A stretch of 64,000 bases of DNA from Edaphobacter modestus. Its GTDB lineage: Bacteria > Acidobacteriota > Terriglobia > Terriglobales > Acidobacteriaceae. Positions 52,242-60,239 of the stretch are shown here, one piece after another (position 1 is the first letter of the stretch; each line of letters begins with the position of its first letter). A program made the position numbers and the translations under genes. The stretch is taken from the NCBI RefSeq assembly GCF_004217555.1, contig NZ_SHKW01000008.1:170005-234004 (forward strand). The letters run 5' to 3'. The notes below the pieces were generated by a model. That model was not told the origin of the DNA, searched no databases, and saw nothing but the letters and a program-made list of their open reading frames with translations.

Positions 52242-52346
52242 ACGCTCTTCTCTTCTTTCATCATGCTGGCCGCACCGAGGGCACTCAACGCGAGCCACAT
52301 GGCCGTAAAGTCGCCTTCTCGGACAAGTGAAAACGGGGCGGTCTCA

Positions 52347-53557
52347 ACCGGTCGGTGCAACACCATCTGATATGAATTCATTTTCTAAAGGGGGTGTTTA
52401 TGGCACAAGGAAAACGGGACAGGCTTTCCACTGAGCAGCGGATCGACATGTGGCGCCGCTGGAAGTCGGGCGAGTCGTTGCATGACATTGGACGTGCCTT
52501 CGGTAAGGGGCATGGTTCTATTCGGTTCCTATTGACGCAGCGTGGCGGGATAGTTCCTGCTGCTCGTCGGCGCTCGTTGCGAACGCTCACGCTGGCCGAG
52601 CGGGAAGACATCTCACGTGGAATTGCATCCGGTTCGTCGATTCGGGAGATAGCCCATGGGTTGCAACGGCCTGTGTCGACAGTGAGCCGGGAGGTGGCGC
52701 GTCATGGCGGGCGGCCACTCTATCGAGCCAGTGAAGCCGATCGTCAGGCCTGGGAGTCGGCTCTGCGACCCAAGGTGTGCCTTCTTGCCATCGACGAGAA
52801 GTTGCGGACCATCGTGGCCAGTAAACTGATCCAGGACTGGTCGCCGGAACAGGTTTCGAAATGGCTGAAGGTCCACTATCCCAGCAACGAGAGCATGCAT
52901 GTGTCCCACGAAACTATCTACCGCAGCTTATTCATCCAGGCCAGGGGAGTGCTGAAAAAAGAGCTGGTTCAGCACCTCAGGTCCAAGCGGCTTATACGTC
53001 GCTCACGACACTCGCGGGCTGCGGGACAGTCTCGAGGTCAGATCGTCGATGCCATCTCTATTCGCGAAAGACCTGCGGAGGTTGAAGACCGCGCTATTCC
53101 CGGTCATTGGGAGGGCGATCTGCTCGCAGGCAGCAAAAACAGTCATATCGCAACCCTGGTGGAACGACATTCGCGTTTTGCCATGCTCATCAAAGTGCCC
53201 AGCAAAGACACAGCGACGGTCGTCGCCGCGCTGAGTAAGCACGTGCGTAAACTGCCCGCGACCCTGCGGCGCTCGTTGACCTGGGACCGAGGGCACGAGA
53301 TGGCCAAACACAAGTGCTTCACGGTGGACACGAATGTGAAAGTCTACTTCTGTGATCCGCAGAGTCCCTGGCAGCGCGGCACCAATGAAAATACCAACGG
53401 CTTGCTGAGACAGTACTTCCCTAAGAAAACCGACTTGTCCGTCTACTCTCAAGCCGATCTCAACAAGGTAGCTCTGCGCCTCAATCAACGCCCGCGAAAA
53501 ACCTTGGGCTTTGAAACCCCGGCGAGTAAACTCCAAGCCAGTGTTGCATCGACCGGT
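52347..53557 (+). mobile_element. IS30-family insertion sequence
   Basis: A 1,211-bp element bounded by 17-bp inverted repeats ACCGGTCGGTGCAACAC (52347-52363) and GTGTTGCATCGACCGGT (53541-53557), one mismatch. It contains the transposase at 52400. The right repeat lies inside the transposase frame, so the protein ends in flanking host sequence. Confidence 0.75.
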
Positions 53558-53605
53558 GAGCCCACCTCGTTTTGGGGGAAGTTCGGCGACGCGTATCGGC
53601 ATTGA
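52400..53605 (+). CDS. IS30-family transposase
   Basis: DDE transposase of 401 residues. An N-terminal helix-turn-helix (SLHDIGRAFGKGHGSIRFLL) and a second one (SIREIAHGLQRPVSTVSREV) are followed by the DDE core: first Asp in HWEGDLLAG, second in TWDRGHEMAKH, Glu in TNENTNGLLRQYFP. ATG 52400 follows a GGGGG ribosome site; a GTG at 52394 is in frame. In the truncated copy at 56650-56792 the gene ends VASTG-stop at the IS end. In this copy the stop is lost at the junction, so about 15 host-encoded residues (EPTSFWGKFGDAYRH) are added. Probably active. Confidence 0.88.
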   Translation: MAQGKRDRLSTEQRIDMWRRWKSGESLHDIGRAFGKGHGSIRFLLTQRGGIVPAARRRSLRTLTLAEREDISRGIASGSSIREIAHGLQRPVSTVSREVARHGGRPLYRASEADRQAWESALRPKVCLLAIDEKLRTIVASKLIQDWSPEQVSKWLKVHYPSNESMHVSHETIYRSLFIQARGVLKKELVQHLRSKRLIRRSRHSRAAGQSRGQIVDAISIRERPAEVEDRAIPGHWEGDLLAGSKNSHIATLVERHSRFAMLIKVPSKDTATVVAALSKHVRKLPATLRRSLTWDRGHEMAKHKCFTVDTNVKVYFCDPQSPWQRGTNENTNGLLRQYFPKKTDLSVYSQADLNKVALRLNQRPRKTLGFETPASKLQASVASTGEPTSFWGKFGDAYRH

Positions 53606-53743
53606 GCGAAGGACTACTTCCGAGTTGGCGACAAAACGTCCCACAACACAGAGAGACCCGATTCCAACTCAATGAACGCGTTCTCCTGTTCTCTTCAAAT
53701 TAGAATGAAAAATACTTCGAAGCTGTTTCAGGAAGTTTCATTT

Positions 53744-54799
53744 ATGCCTTGTACGGCCTTGCTCTGGAAGAGACGGTTCAAAGTATTGTGTGTTGCGGTC
53801 TGCCTTCTGGTCGAAGTTGCTAACGAGAAGATAATTGCGCAAAGCCCAGTCCACTCCATCCATACGATAGTGACCCCCCTCGTTGGTGAGGACGTTGCGC
53901 GGCCATGTGAGTACGACATGGTAAATCCATCATCAGTCAAGAAAATTCGTGCCGTCTTCGTGGTTTTTGAGCGTGGACCAGGCAGCGTGCGGTTCTACAA
54001 CGACCCCGATATTCAAACGTTTGCGGACAAGCATGAACTTGCGATGATGATGCCCCGACACTGCTCGTCAAAGGTCTATGAAGACATGGACATTGACCCC
54101 TCAAACGGCCTCGGACGGGGCCTATTTGCAGCCTTGGATCAATTTTCAATTCAGACAGATCATCCTGAACTAAGAACGAGCCCAGTAATTCTGCTTGGCT
54201 TTTCTGGCGCCGGCGCATTTGCTGCCCGGCTCGTTGGTTTCGCGCCCCAGCGAATTGCGGCAGCTGTTCTCTCCCATGCTGGCCAAAATCATTCGTTGGG
54301 TTTGAACACACTTCAGCTTAGCGACGCTAGCCTTACGGTTCCTGAACTCGTCATAGTGGGCGGCAAAGATCAAACTGTAGGGACGGAGCTTTCATACGCT
54401 TACTTTTCTCGATATTGGAGGCTTGGAGCTCCTTGGCTCTTCGCCACGCAAAACGATGCCGGACATTGTTGCACGTCTGATGCGAAAGATTTGATCCTTG
54501 CTTGGCTGGATGCCATTCTAAGGAAGCGCCTGCATCAGGTAAGCGGCAGTCTTGCCACTATCCATAGGACGAACGGCTACTACGCTTTCTTCCGAAAGGA
54601 TCCAACTGAGATCCGGGACAGCGGAAAACTCATCACCTCGAACGCGCGAAATCTAACATTTCAGCGAAGTGATAGCGCGACACAAAACAACGCAGAGGCG
54701 GCCGGGTATCTACCGTCAAGAAAGACTGCGTCTGAATGGCTGAGCTTTGCCGATCGGCCCGCCCAACTGAACGCATCACCCACGGGACCTAAGCCTTGA
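53744..54799 (+). CDS. Exported alpha/beta hydrolase
   Basis: Protein of about 351 residues from ATG 53744 (AGGAAG upstream; ATGs at 53672 and 53705 are alternatives). A hydrophobic segment (VLCVAVCLLVEVANEKIIAQ) acts as signal or anchor. The nucleophile elbow GFSGAG (Ser about 152), a later acid in VIVGGKDQTV (about 207) and His in NDAGHCC (about 240) complete the triad. The fold resembles the PHB-depolymerase/dienelactone-hydrolase side of the superfamily. The last 90 residues are hydrophilic and unassigned. The substrate is probably an ester or polyester; not certain. It starts about 140 bp after the IS30 transposase. Confidence 0.75.
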   Translation: MPCTALLWKRRFKVLCVAVCLLVEVANEKIIAQSPVHSIHTIVTPLVGEDVARPCEYDMVNPSSVKKIRAVFVVFERGPGSVRFYNDPDIQTFADKHELAMMMPRHCSSKVYEDMDIDPSNGLGRGLFAALDQFSIQTDHPELRTSPVILLGFSGAGAFAARLVGFAPQRIAAAVLSHAGQNHSLGLNTLQLSDASLTVPELVIVGGKDQTVGTELSYAYFSRYWRLGAPWLFATQNDAGHCCTSDAKDLILAWLDAILRKRLHQVSGSLATIHRTNGYYAFFRKDPTEIRDSGKLITSNARNLTFQRSDSATQNNAEAAGYLPSRKTASEWLSFADRPAQLNASPTGPKP

Positions 54800-54894
54800 T
54801 CTGCCCCAGTATCTACAGCGTCTTCGCCCGAAGGAACGACTACGAAACCTTGAGAGAAACCGATTGAAAACGCATCTCTCAAAAAGACTAAGGT

Positions 54895-55866
54895 TTAGCG
54901 CGTGAATCCGACCGAGCTAACCACATCGATCTGATCAGTCCAGATGCCGCCGCTGTACCCTTTGGGAAGCTTTTTCAAATCCGCACCGTCGTTCAGGCCT
55001 TTAGTCCCACCGGCCTTGTAGGAGTCCACGGCAAAAACACTTGTGCCGGCGGCATGCATGCGCCATAGAAATCTGTCTGGCCAGCCCCACAGCCACGGCG
55101 CAATATTTACTGGCACAAAGATCACGCTGTTCCTGCATGAATTGGGCACATGACCCATCTCACCCAGCGCGATGTATCGCACGAAACAAGTCTTGATCGA
55201 TTTAGGAGACATTGTCTTCATTGCAGGCAAAGTCCTTCGGAGAGCCTCAATGGGTCGATCTCCCCCTGTCACGGCGAGCCATTGCAACTCGTCTCGAGGC
55301 ATCGTGAGCAAAGTTCTTGCCAGGGCCTCACCTTCCTTCGGATCATTGCTTTTGATGTGAAGAATGAAGTGCCTATTAGGAAAACCGGTAAGAACTTCCT
55401 CCAGCGAAGGCATGAGACCGATCCCTTTGCCACGCAGAGGATATGTCTTTCCGTGGTCAGCGGTGTAGCCGTGGCCAACGTCCAGGGATTGTAGATAGGC
55501 GAGCGTTTGATCGCGTGTCACCCCGTGCCCGTTGGTCCGACAATCGAGAGTCCAGTCATGGAACACCGCCCACTTACCGTCAGATGTTGGGTGTACGTCG
55601 AAGTCGACGAAATCGGCGCCTTCTCGAAAAGCCTCGGCTATAGCGGGAAGAGTGTCTTCAATGTAGTCATTGTGGGGAGGCAGAATACGGGTCGCGGTGC
55701 ATGTATCATCACTCACGCCATCGTGGGAGTAATCCTGATGGACTCCCCGGTGGGCAAGCAGTGTGGGATGCGCAGCGAAGCGCTTAACCAGCAGAGACGA
55801 GTTCGCCACCCAGACAACAGCAATTACGACCGCCGCAAGAATAAGACGCGGAGACCCCCATCGCAT
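54895..55866 (-). CDS. Glycerophosphodiester phosphodiesterase family protein
   Basis: Protein of 323 residues with an N-terminal membrane/signal helix (LILAAVVIAVVWVANSSLLV). The GDPD catalytic set is seen: HRG at 39-41, the IEDT acidic segment (replacing the usual ENT), VDFDVHPTSDGKWAVFHDWT with catalytic His, and a TIM-barrel continuation (HFILHIKSNDPKEGEALART). It hydrolyses glycerophosphodiesters to glycerol-3-phosphate in the family; here it would act in the periplasm. An insertion with Cys (SDDTCTATRILPPHND) after HRG is unusual. It is divergent from a TetR gene, whose operator-like repeats lie in the shared 57-bp gap. Confidence 0.82.
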   Translation of the reverse strand: MRWGSPRLILAAVVIAVVWVANSSLLVKRFAAHPTLLAHRGVHQDYSHDGVSDDTCTATRILPPHNDYIEDTLPAIAEAFREGADFVDFDVHPTSDGKWAVFHDWTLDCRTNGHGVTRDQTLAYLQSLDVGHGYTADHGKTYPLRGKGIGLMPSLEEVLTGFPNRHFILHIKSNDPKEGEALARTLLTMPRDELQWLAVTGGDRPIEALRRTLPAMKTMSPKSIKTCFVRYIALGEMGHVPNSCRNSVIFVPVNIAPWLWGWPDRFLWRMHAAGTSVFAVDSYKAGGTKGLNDGADLKKLPKGYSGGIWTDQIDVVSSVGFTR

Positions 55867-55887
55867 ATACTCACCTCAGCAATCTAA

Positions 55888-55943
55888 ATGAGTAACTCCT
55901 CAGATAGACTGTGCATCATTTATATGAGTAAATCCTCAGATAG
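55888..55943. promoter_or_regulatory. Duplicated operator-like sequence at TetR start
   Basis: ATGAGTAACTCCTCAGATAG (55888-55907) and ATGAGTAAATCCTCAGATAG (55924-55943) differ at one base and are 36 bp apart. Each contains TGAG...CTCA symmetry. They overlap the possible start codons of the TetR gene and face the GDPD promoter region, fitting an autoregulatory operator. Confidence 0.55.
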
Positions 55944-56559
55944 GTCAAGCCCGGAGCGTCGAACACCGCAAAGACAGCATGGCGAGCGACGAGTCATCAC
56001 ATTGCTCGACGCGGCGGATGCCGTGATCGCTCAACACGGTTACGGAGGCACCACGATGACCTTGATTGCCGAACACGCTGGATCTGCCATCGGCACTGTA
56101 TACCAGTACTTCTCGGATAAAGATGCAGTTGTTTATGCACTGAGTGCTCGCTACGCCGACGAGATGGCCTCGCTGTGGCCTCCGCTGGCCGAGCGGTTGC
56201 GCACGCTCGATCTTGATTCATTTGTCACCACACTCATGCAAGCCCTCGTACGATTCATGACGGAGCGGCCTGCGTATGTGCACCTCATAGCTGCTCCGAA
56301 GCAATATAAACGCGATGAAGGAACCCGCTTCCGTTTGCGGGAGAGCTTCGCTGCGCTGCTACGAGACAGGGACCCTCAGTTGTCGCGCACTGAAGCACTT
56401 CTTGTAACAGGCGTCGCGCTACGGATCATCATGAGTGTTGTTCAGGAATATGCGCGCGCGAAACGAAGCGATCGGGACAGAATCGTCGAGGAGTTTAGCT
56501 TTGCACTGAAAGCCTATCTGACGCAGCGTATTCGCAGACCCATCGGTCCGCAAAAGTAA
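55924..56559 (+). CDS. TetR-family regulator
   Basis: Repressor-type DNA-binding protein of 211 residues. The helix-turn-helix is plain (GGTTMTLIAEHAGSAIGTVY, then QYFSDKDAV, about 35-65) with a helical ligand-binding domain to the end. The frame also opens at ATG 55888; both start codons lie in copies of a duplicated 20-base sequence, so the N-terminus would repeat MSxSSDR. The later ATG gives a standard length. It is divergent from the GDPD gene and most likely controls it and itself. Effector unknown. Confidence 0.85.
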   Translation: MSKSSDRSSPERRTPQRQHGERRVITLLDAADAVIAQHGYGGTTMTLIAEHAGSAIGTVYQYFSDKDAVVYALSARYADEMASLWPPLAERLRTLDLDSFVTTLMQALVRFMTERPAYVHLIAAPKQYKRDEGTRFRLRESFAALLRDRDPQLSRTEALLVTGVALRIIMSVVQEYARAKRSDRDRIVEEFSFALKAYLTQRIRRPIGPQK

Positions 56560-56594
56560 ACGCGCTTCTGCTCATCGATCCGCCTTTCTCCCGA

Positions 56595-56648
56595 AAAGTC
56601 CGCTTTTGACCAAGTTCGCGTTGGCGCGTCTCTGGGCCGGGTGAACTT
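56595..56648 (-). repeat. Inverted copy of the 50.57-kb repeat
   Basis: Matches 50573-50627 in reverse complement (for example TTGGCGCGTCTCTGGG). It is followed without gap by a truncated IS30 copy. Confidence 0.65.
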
Positions 56649-56649
56649 A

Positions 56650-56792
56650 ACTTCCCTAAGAAAACCGACTTATCCGGTTACTCGCAAGCCGATCTCAACA
56701 AGGTAGCTCTGCGCCTAAATCAACGCCCCCGAAAGACCTTGGGCTTTGAAACCCCGGCGAGTAAACTTCAAGCCAGTGTTGCATCGACCGGT
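56650..56792 (+). mobile_element. Truncated IS30 copy (3' end)
   Basis: 143 bases closely match the last part of the IS30 element (53414-53557) and end at the same inverted repeat GTGTTGCATCGACCGGT (56776-56792). The native stop codon TGA follows the repeat directly. It proves where the element ends and that a second insertion once existed here. Confidence 0.85.
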
Positions 56793-57081
56793 TGAGCTCG
56801 CAGAGGTTTTCGGCAACTTCCCTTTTGGGCGGTTCGGATCAATTTTCCGGATAGCCGGTTACACGGAACTTTCGAGCGTTGTAAGCAGTCACGGCCGGGG
56901 GTAGTTTGTAGAGCCTGCACCGGCAATCGAGAAGGCGGTTTATTGCATTTATTGTGACATAAATGCAATTCGATTGCAGGTTGATAGCGGCTATCTATTT
57001 CGCGGAAAACGAGCGAATATTTCACTTTATTTTGGCAACCTAGAATGATGATGAATTTTGCGGAGCGTTGTTGACAGTCTT

Positions 57082-58107
57082 TTAGTTCGAATCCACAGCC
57101 CAGTAACTTGTTCTCGCCGACACGAGCATCTCCGGATGATGTGCCAGCGAAACCTTGATCGTATGCAGTCCCGGCTCCGTTGAAGTCGGAGTAAAGTTGA
57201 GAATATAACTGTTGCGAATATGATTGCTCAGGACATTTATATCGCTCTCCAATTCGCCGCGGCCATCGAAGCTCATTGACTCCCCACCCGAAAGATCGGC
57301 CACCTCCGCCGACAGATTCTTCTGCATCGCCCCAAAAATCAACCTCAAAGGCGCATCAAGCTTGAAATATCCCTGGGTAGGCCTCGCTGGATCGTTGTAA
57401 CGCTTGAACGAACCATCAGAAGGAACTACCGAGATCGGCGGATTCACATGCGGATTCTTGAAAGCCAGCTTCGCCTCCGTCTTCTGCGCGGAAAAAGTAA
57501 CGCTATAGACCGCGGTGTTCGTCTCTCCTAGATTCCGCACAATCTCCTTCATCGGCGTCTTGCTGCCATCATCACGTTCCTGGCTGATCAGCAAAATAGC
57601 CCTGCGATTATTAACAGGCTCTTTCTTCAGCAAATTGAGAGCATACGTAATCCCATCGAAGATTGCTGCGCCACGATCTCCCGGATCCGGCTTATCGATC
57701 GCCTCCTTCCACTGGGCAACATCCGACGTAAATGGAGATGCCGCCTCCGGTTGGCTATCAAAATTAACAATCGACACTCGATTTGGCGCTCCTCCAAGCA
57801 GCGAAGCCAGGAGCGGCTCAAGATTCGCATAACTGGCAAACTGCCCTCGTGCCACACCGCCCGTCTGCAATAGGACCACAAGCGACAGTGGCCGTTTCGT
57901 CTCTTCTTCCAGCGTCACCTTTTGCGGAACTCCGTTGTCCGTCAGAACAAAATCCTCCGCCTTCAGCGAAAACACCGTCTCTTTGCCGGTCGTCTGCACC
58001 AGCGTCGGTACAATTACCAGCGTACTCGTGGTGTGCAGCGTTGTCTGCGCAATAGCTGCCGCCGCAAACGCCGCGACCAGAATGCCGGATTGAAAGACGG
58101 TTTTCAT
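57082..58107 (-). CDS. Secreted VWFA-related domain protein
   Basis: Protein of 341 residues. A signal peptide (GILVAAFAAAAIAQ) precedes a beta strand-rich linker (VFSLKAEDFVLTDNGVPQKV), then a von Willebrand A-like domain (about 75-260). That domain carries RPLSLVVLLQTGGVARGQ in place of a full DxSxS MIDAS. The chain ends with a beta region typical of the acidobacterial VWFA-related family (SYILNFTPTSTEPGLHTIKV). Probably a secreted or envelope adhesion/assembly protein. The missing MIDAS serines suggest metal-independent function. Transcribed alone. Confidence 0.83.
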   Translation of the reverse strand: MKTVFQSGILVAAFAAAAIAQTTLHTTSTLVIVPTLVQTTGKETVFSLKAEDFVLTDNGVPQKVTLEEETKRPLSLVVLLQTGGVARGQFASYANLEPLLASLLGGAPNRVSIVNFDSQPEAASPFTSDVAQWKEAIDKPDPGDRGAAIFDGITYALNLLKKEPVNNRRAILLISQERDDGSKTPMKEIVRNLGETNTAVYSVTFSAQKTEAKLAFKNPHVNPPISVVPSDGSFKRYNDPARPTQGYFKLDAPLRLIFGAMQKNLSAEVADLSGGESMSFDGRGELESDINVLSNHIRNSYILNFTPTSTEPGLHTIKVSLAHHPEMLVSARTSYWAVDSN

Positions 58108-58201
58108 CTAGGTTCTAAGGTTAGACGAGTCCGCGCCCCTCGTGGCCTCGGAGAGACGTGATTTACGGCCTGAAAACAGAGCTTAGCTTCGTCCAAAGAC
58201 T

Positions 58202-59869
58202 TTACCTCGATATGGCGCGATAACCTGCAGGTCTGGCTTCAGGAGTGAGTCTGCCGTGCTCTTCTTCCAGGCCAACAGCCTTGTCTGAGGTGACGCCATG
58301 ATGATCGCGTAAAGCTTGAGTTATTTCGGGGTAGAGGGGCGAATCTTTGCGGACTAGCCAACACTCGCGATCGCCCTCGCCATAGTGCCAGTGCTTTCGC
58401 TGTCTATAAAACTCCGATCCATACGATGTAAGCCAGAGCTCGTAATGGTTCGCGTGCGCACCAATGGTGAGGTTACGAGTCAAATGTGGCCAAGAGCGCT
58501 CGGCATAGTTGGGCGACCACGAGGGCAACACGAGACAACTTTCCGGTCGGTCGGGATGAAAGACGACCAGGTCCGGTCTGATCCGTCCAACATCTGAGCT
58601 TTGCAGGGGCCGGTGGGCGAACTCGGGTGTATTGAGCCCCCACGCGTCGTAGGTGGTCCAGCTTGAGAAATATGGGATGAAACCAGCCTCAGAAGTGAGA
58701 ATTGTTCCATGCCGGGTAGCGTGGCTTAACTCTTCCGCGATGCTCTTAACTTCTCCGAACTGCTCATCCCGAAAGGTCCTTACCTCTCTGGACAATGGCA
58801 ACATAAGAAGCACTGACCAAGCCAAGCATCCGACCCTGAAAACAAGTACTTTGTGTTCTCCAAGCGCCGCCCAATTCGCAGCGATGATTATCGCCGTTGC
58901 CAGTGGCAAGTAGAAAAAGAACCGGGCCGCGACATTTTGATCCAGTCTCATTGCCCAATAGAAAAAGGTTGGAACGGCGACGAGCGGAACTATAAGCCAA
59001 AGATGCCGCGCTTCGGCACGAAGGATGATTGGCGCGAGCATGACTATAGCGAACAAGAGGTAGATCAAGCTCTGGTGCAGGGAATGAGGGACGAATAGCC
59101 CTAGAACCCGATGGGTGTCAGCCTTGACCAGAAATGGAAGAGGAAATAGTTCCCCGAAATATATCCACCGCCACGAAAAGTAGATAATCCCCGGAGCAGC
59201 AAACAATGCCCCTATCGTAGCGGCATTCTTCCATCGCAGCGGTCCACGAACAATGAGGTAGGCGAGCAACGGGATCGTGAATACCACAGCATCCGGGCGG
59301 AAGAGGCAGAATACGAAAGCAGTCAACGACGCTCGCTCTAGCTGGCCTCTCATCACAAAAAGCACGAAAGTCGAGAGCAGAACGGCGTCTGGCAACACCG
59401 CGAAGCCAGAGGCTGCAGCAAGAATCTGAGGCATCAAGGCAATCGATCCCACGATCGCCAGCAGCCGCAAAAGCGAGACTTGCACCTCAGCGATCTTCAA
59501 CAGGGTTACGGCCAGCAAGATCAGGGACAAAACATTCATGCCCGCAGAGAACCATAAGGGTGGGATATGAAGGCGAATGCCTGCAGCGACCAATAACATC
59601 CAACCAAAATCCGTCGCGCCCTCAACATGTGGTCCATTGGCCAGGAACGTGATTGATCCATACTCCGCGAGGTTTCTGCTGTATTGAAACAAGATGATTG
59701 CGTCTTCTGCTGGAAGGAAGCGAAACGGCACAAATGCGAGTGTAATTAAGGCCACTCCGCCATAGATTGAAAGAAGCGTAAGAACGGTGCGATCGAACAT
59801 CTTCACGCCGCTTTTGCTGAGATGATTGACCATATACTGCTCTGTTGTGGAAGTCACCCCGGTATGCAC
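58202..59869 (-). CDS. Polytopic membrane protein, GT-C glycosyltransferase-like
   Basis: Protein of 555 residues with about ten membrane helices. The first loop has PAEDAIILFQYSRNLAEYGS and GPHVEGATDFGWMLL, the acidic-loop pattern (DDAYIxxRYxxNLA ... VEGxT) of GT-C enzymes using polyprenyl-phosphate sugars. Here DD is ED. The C-terminal third is a soluble, periplasmic domain. It would transfer a sugar to a wall or envelope acceptor. Start ATG 59869 is taken; inner Met13 and Met24 are also possible. No glycan-synthesis genes adjoin it, so the acceptor is unknown. Confidence 0.72.
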   Translation of the reverse strand: MHTGVTSTTEQYMVNHLSKSGVKMFDRTVLTLLSIYGGVALITLAFVPFRFLPAEDAIILFQYSRNLAEYGSITFLANGPHVEGATDFGWMLLVAAGIRLHIPPLWFSAGMNVLSLILLAVTLLKIAEVQVSLLRLLAIVGSIALMPQILAAASGFAVLPDAVLLSTFVLFVMRGQLERASLTAFVFCLFRPDAVVFTIPLLAYLIVRGPLRWKNAATIGALFAAPGIIYFSWRWIYFGELFPLPFLVKADTHRVLGLFVPHSLHQSLIYLLFAIVMLAPIILRAEARHLWLIVPLVAVPTFFYWAMRLDQNVAARFFFYLPLATAIIIAANWAALGEHKVLVFRVGCLAWSVLLMLPLSREVRTFRDEQFGEVKSIAEELSHATRHGTILTSEAGFIPYFSSWTTYDAWGLNTPEFAHRPLQSSDVGRIRPDLVVFHPDRPESCLVLPSWSPNYAERSWPHLTRNLTIGAHANHYELWLTSYGSEFYRQRKHWHYGEGDRECWLVRKDSPLYPEITQALRDHHGVTSDKAVGLEEEHGRLTPEARPAGYRAISR

Positions 59870-60239
59870 TTATGTATTTCTCCTTCTGGTTCGGCTACTT
59901 ATATTTCCCGCTGCAGCAAATGGCCAGCGTAAGAGTGGCCTTGGATTTGAATAATTCAAGGGTTACCGCAAACTTGGGAGTGAGCACACGCGCTGGAAGT
60001 CTCTCAAAGAGATATCCAGTTCATAGTCACATATGACCTCAGCAAAGGATCGGCAAACATAAGTCGCTTGTGCGTGCGCACTGCAAATATGAACAGCGCC
60101 GATTACTCTAGGTTTCATAGGCCAAAGTTCATTGTTCGCGTTTGGAATTTCATTTTATGGAACTCATATTGCCCTCATACTTACGGCTCTCATAAACCGA
60201 GAAATATCTTATCTAATGGTCGATGATTGAGCATAATCG
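59870..60239. other. Intergenic region between GT-C and TonB genes
   Basis: About 370 bases, noticeably A/T-rich compared with neighbours, with no gene. It likely carries the promoter of the minus-strand membrane protein gene. No repeat or hairpin was noted. Confidence 0.4.
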
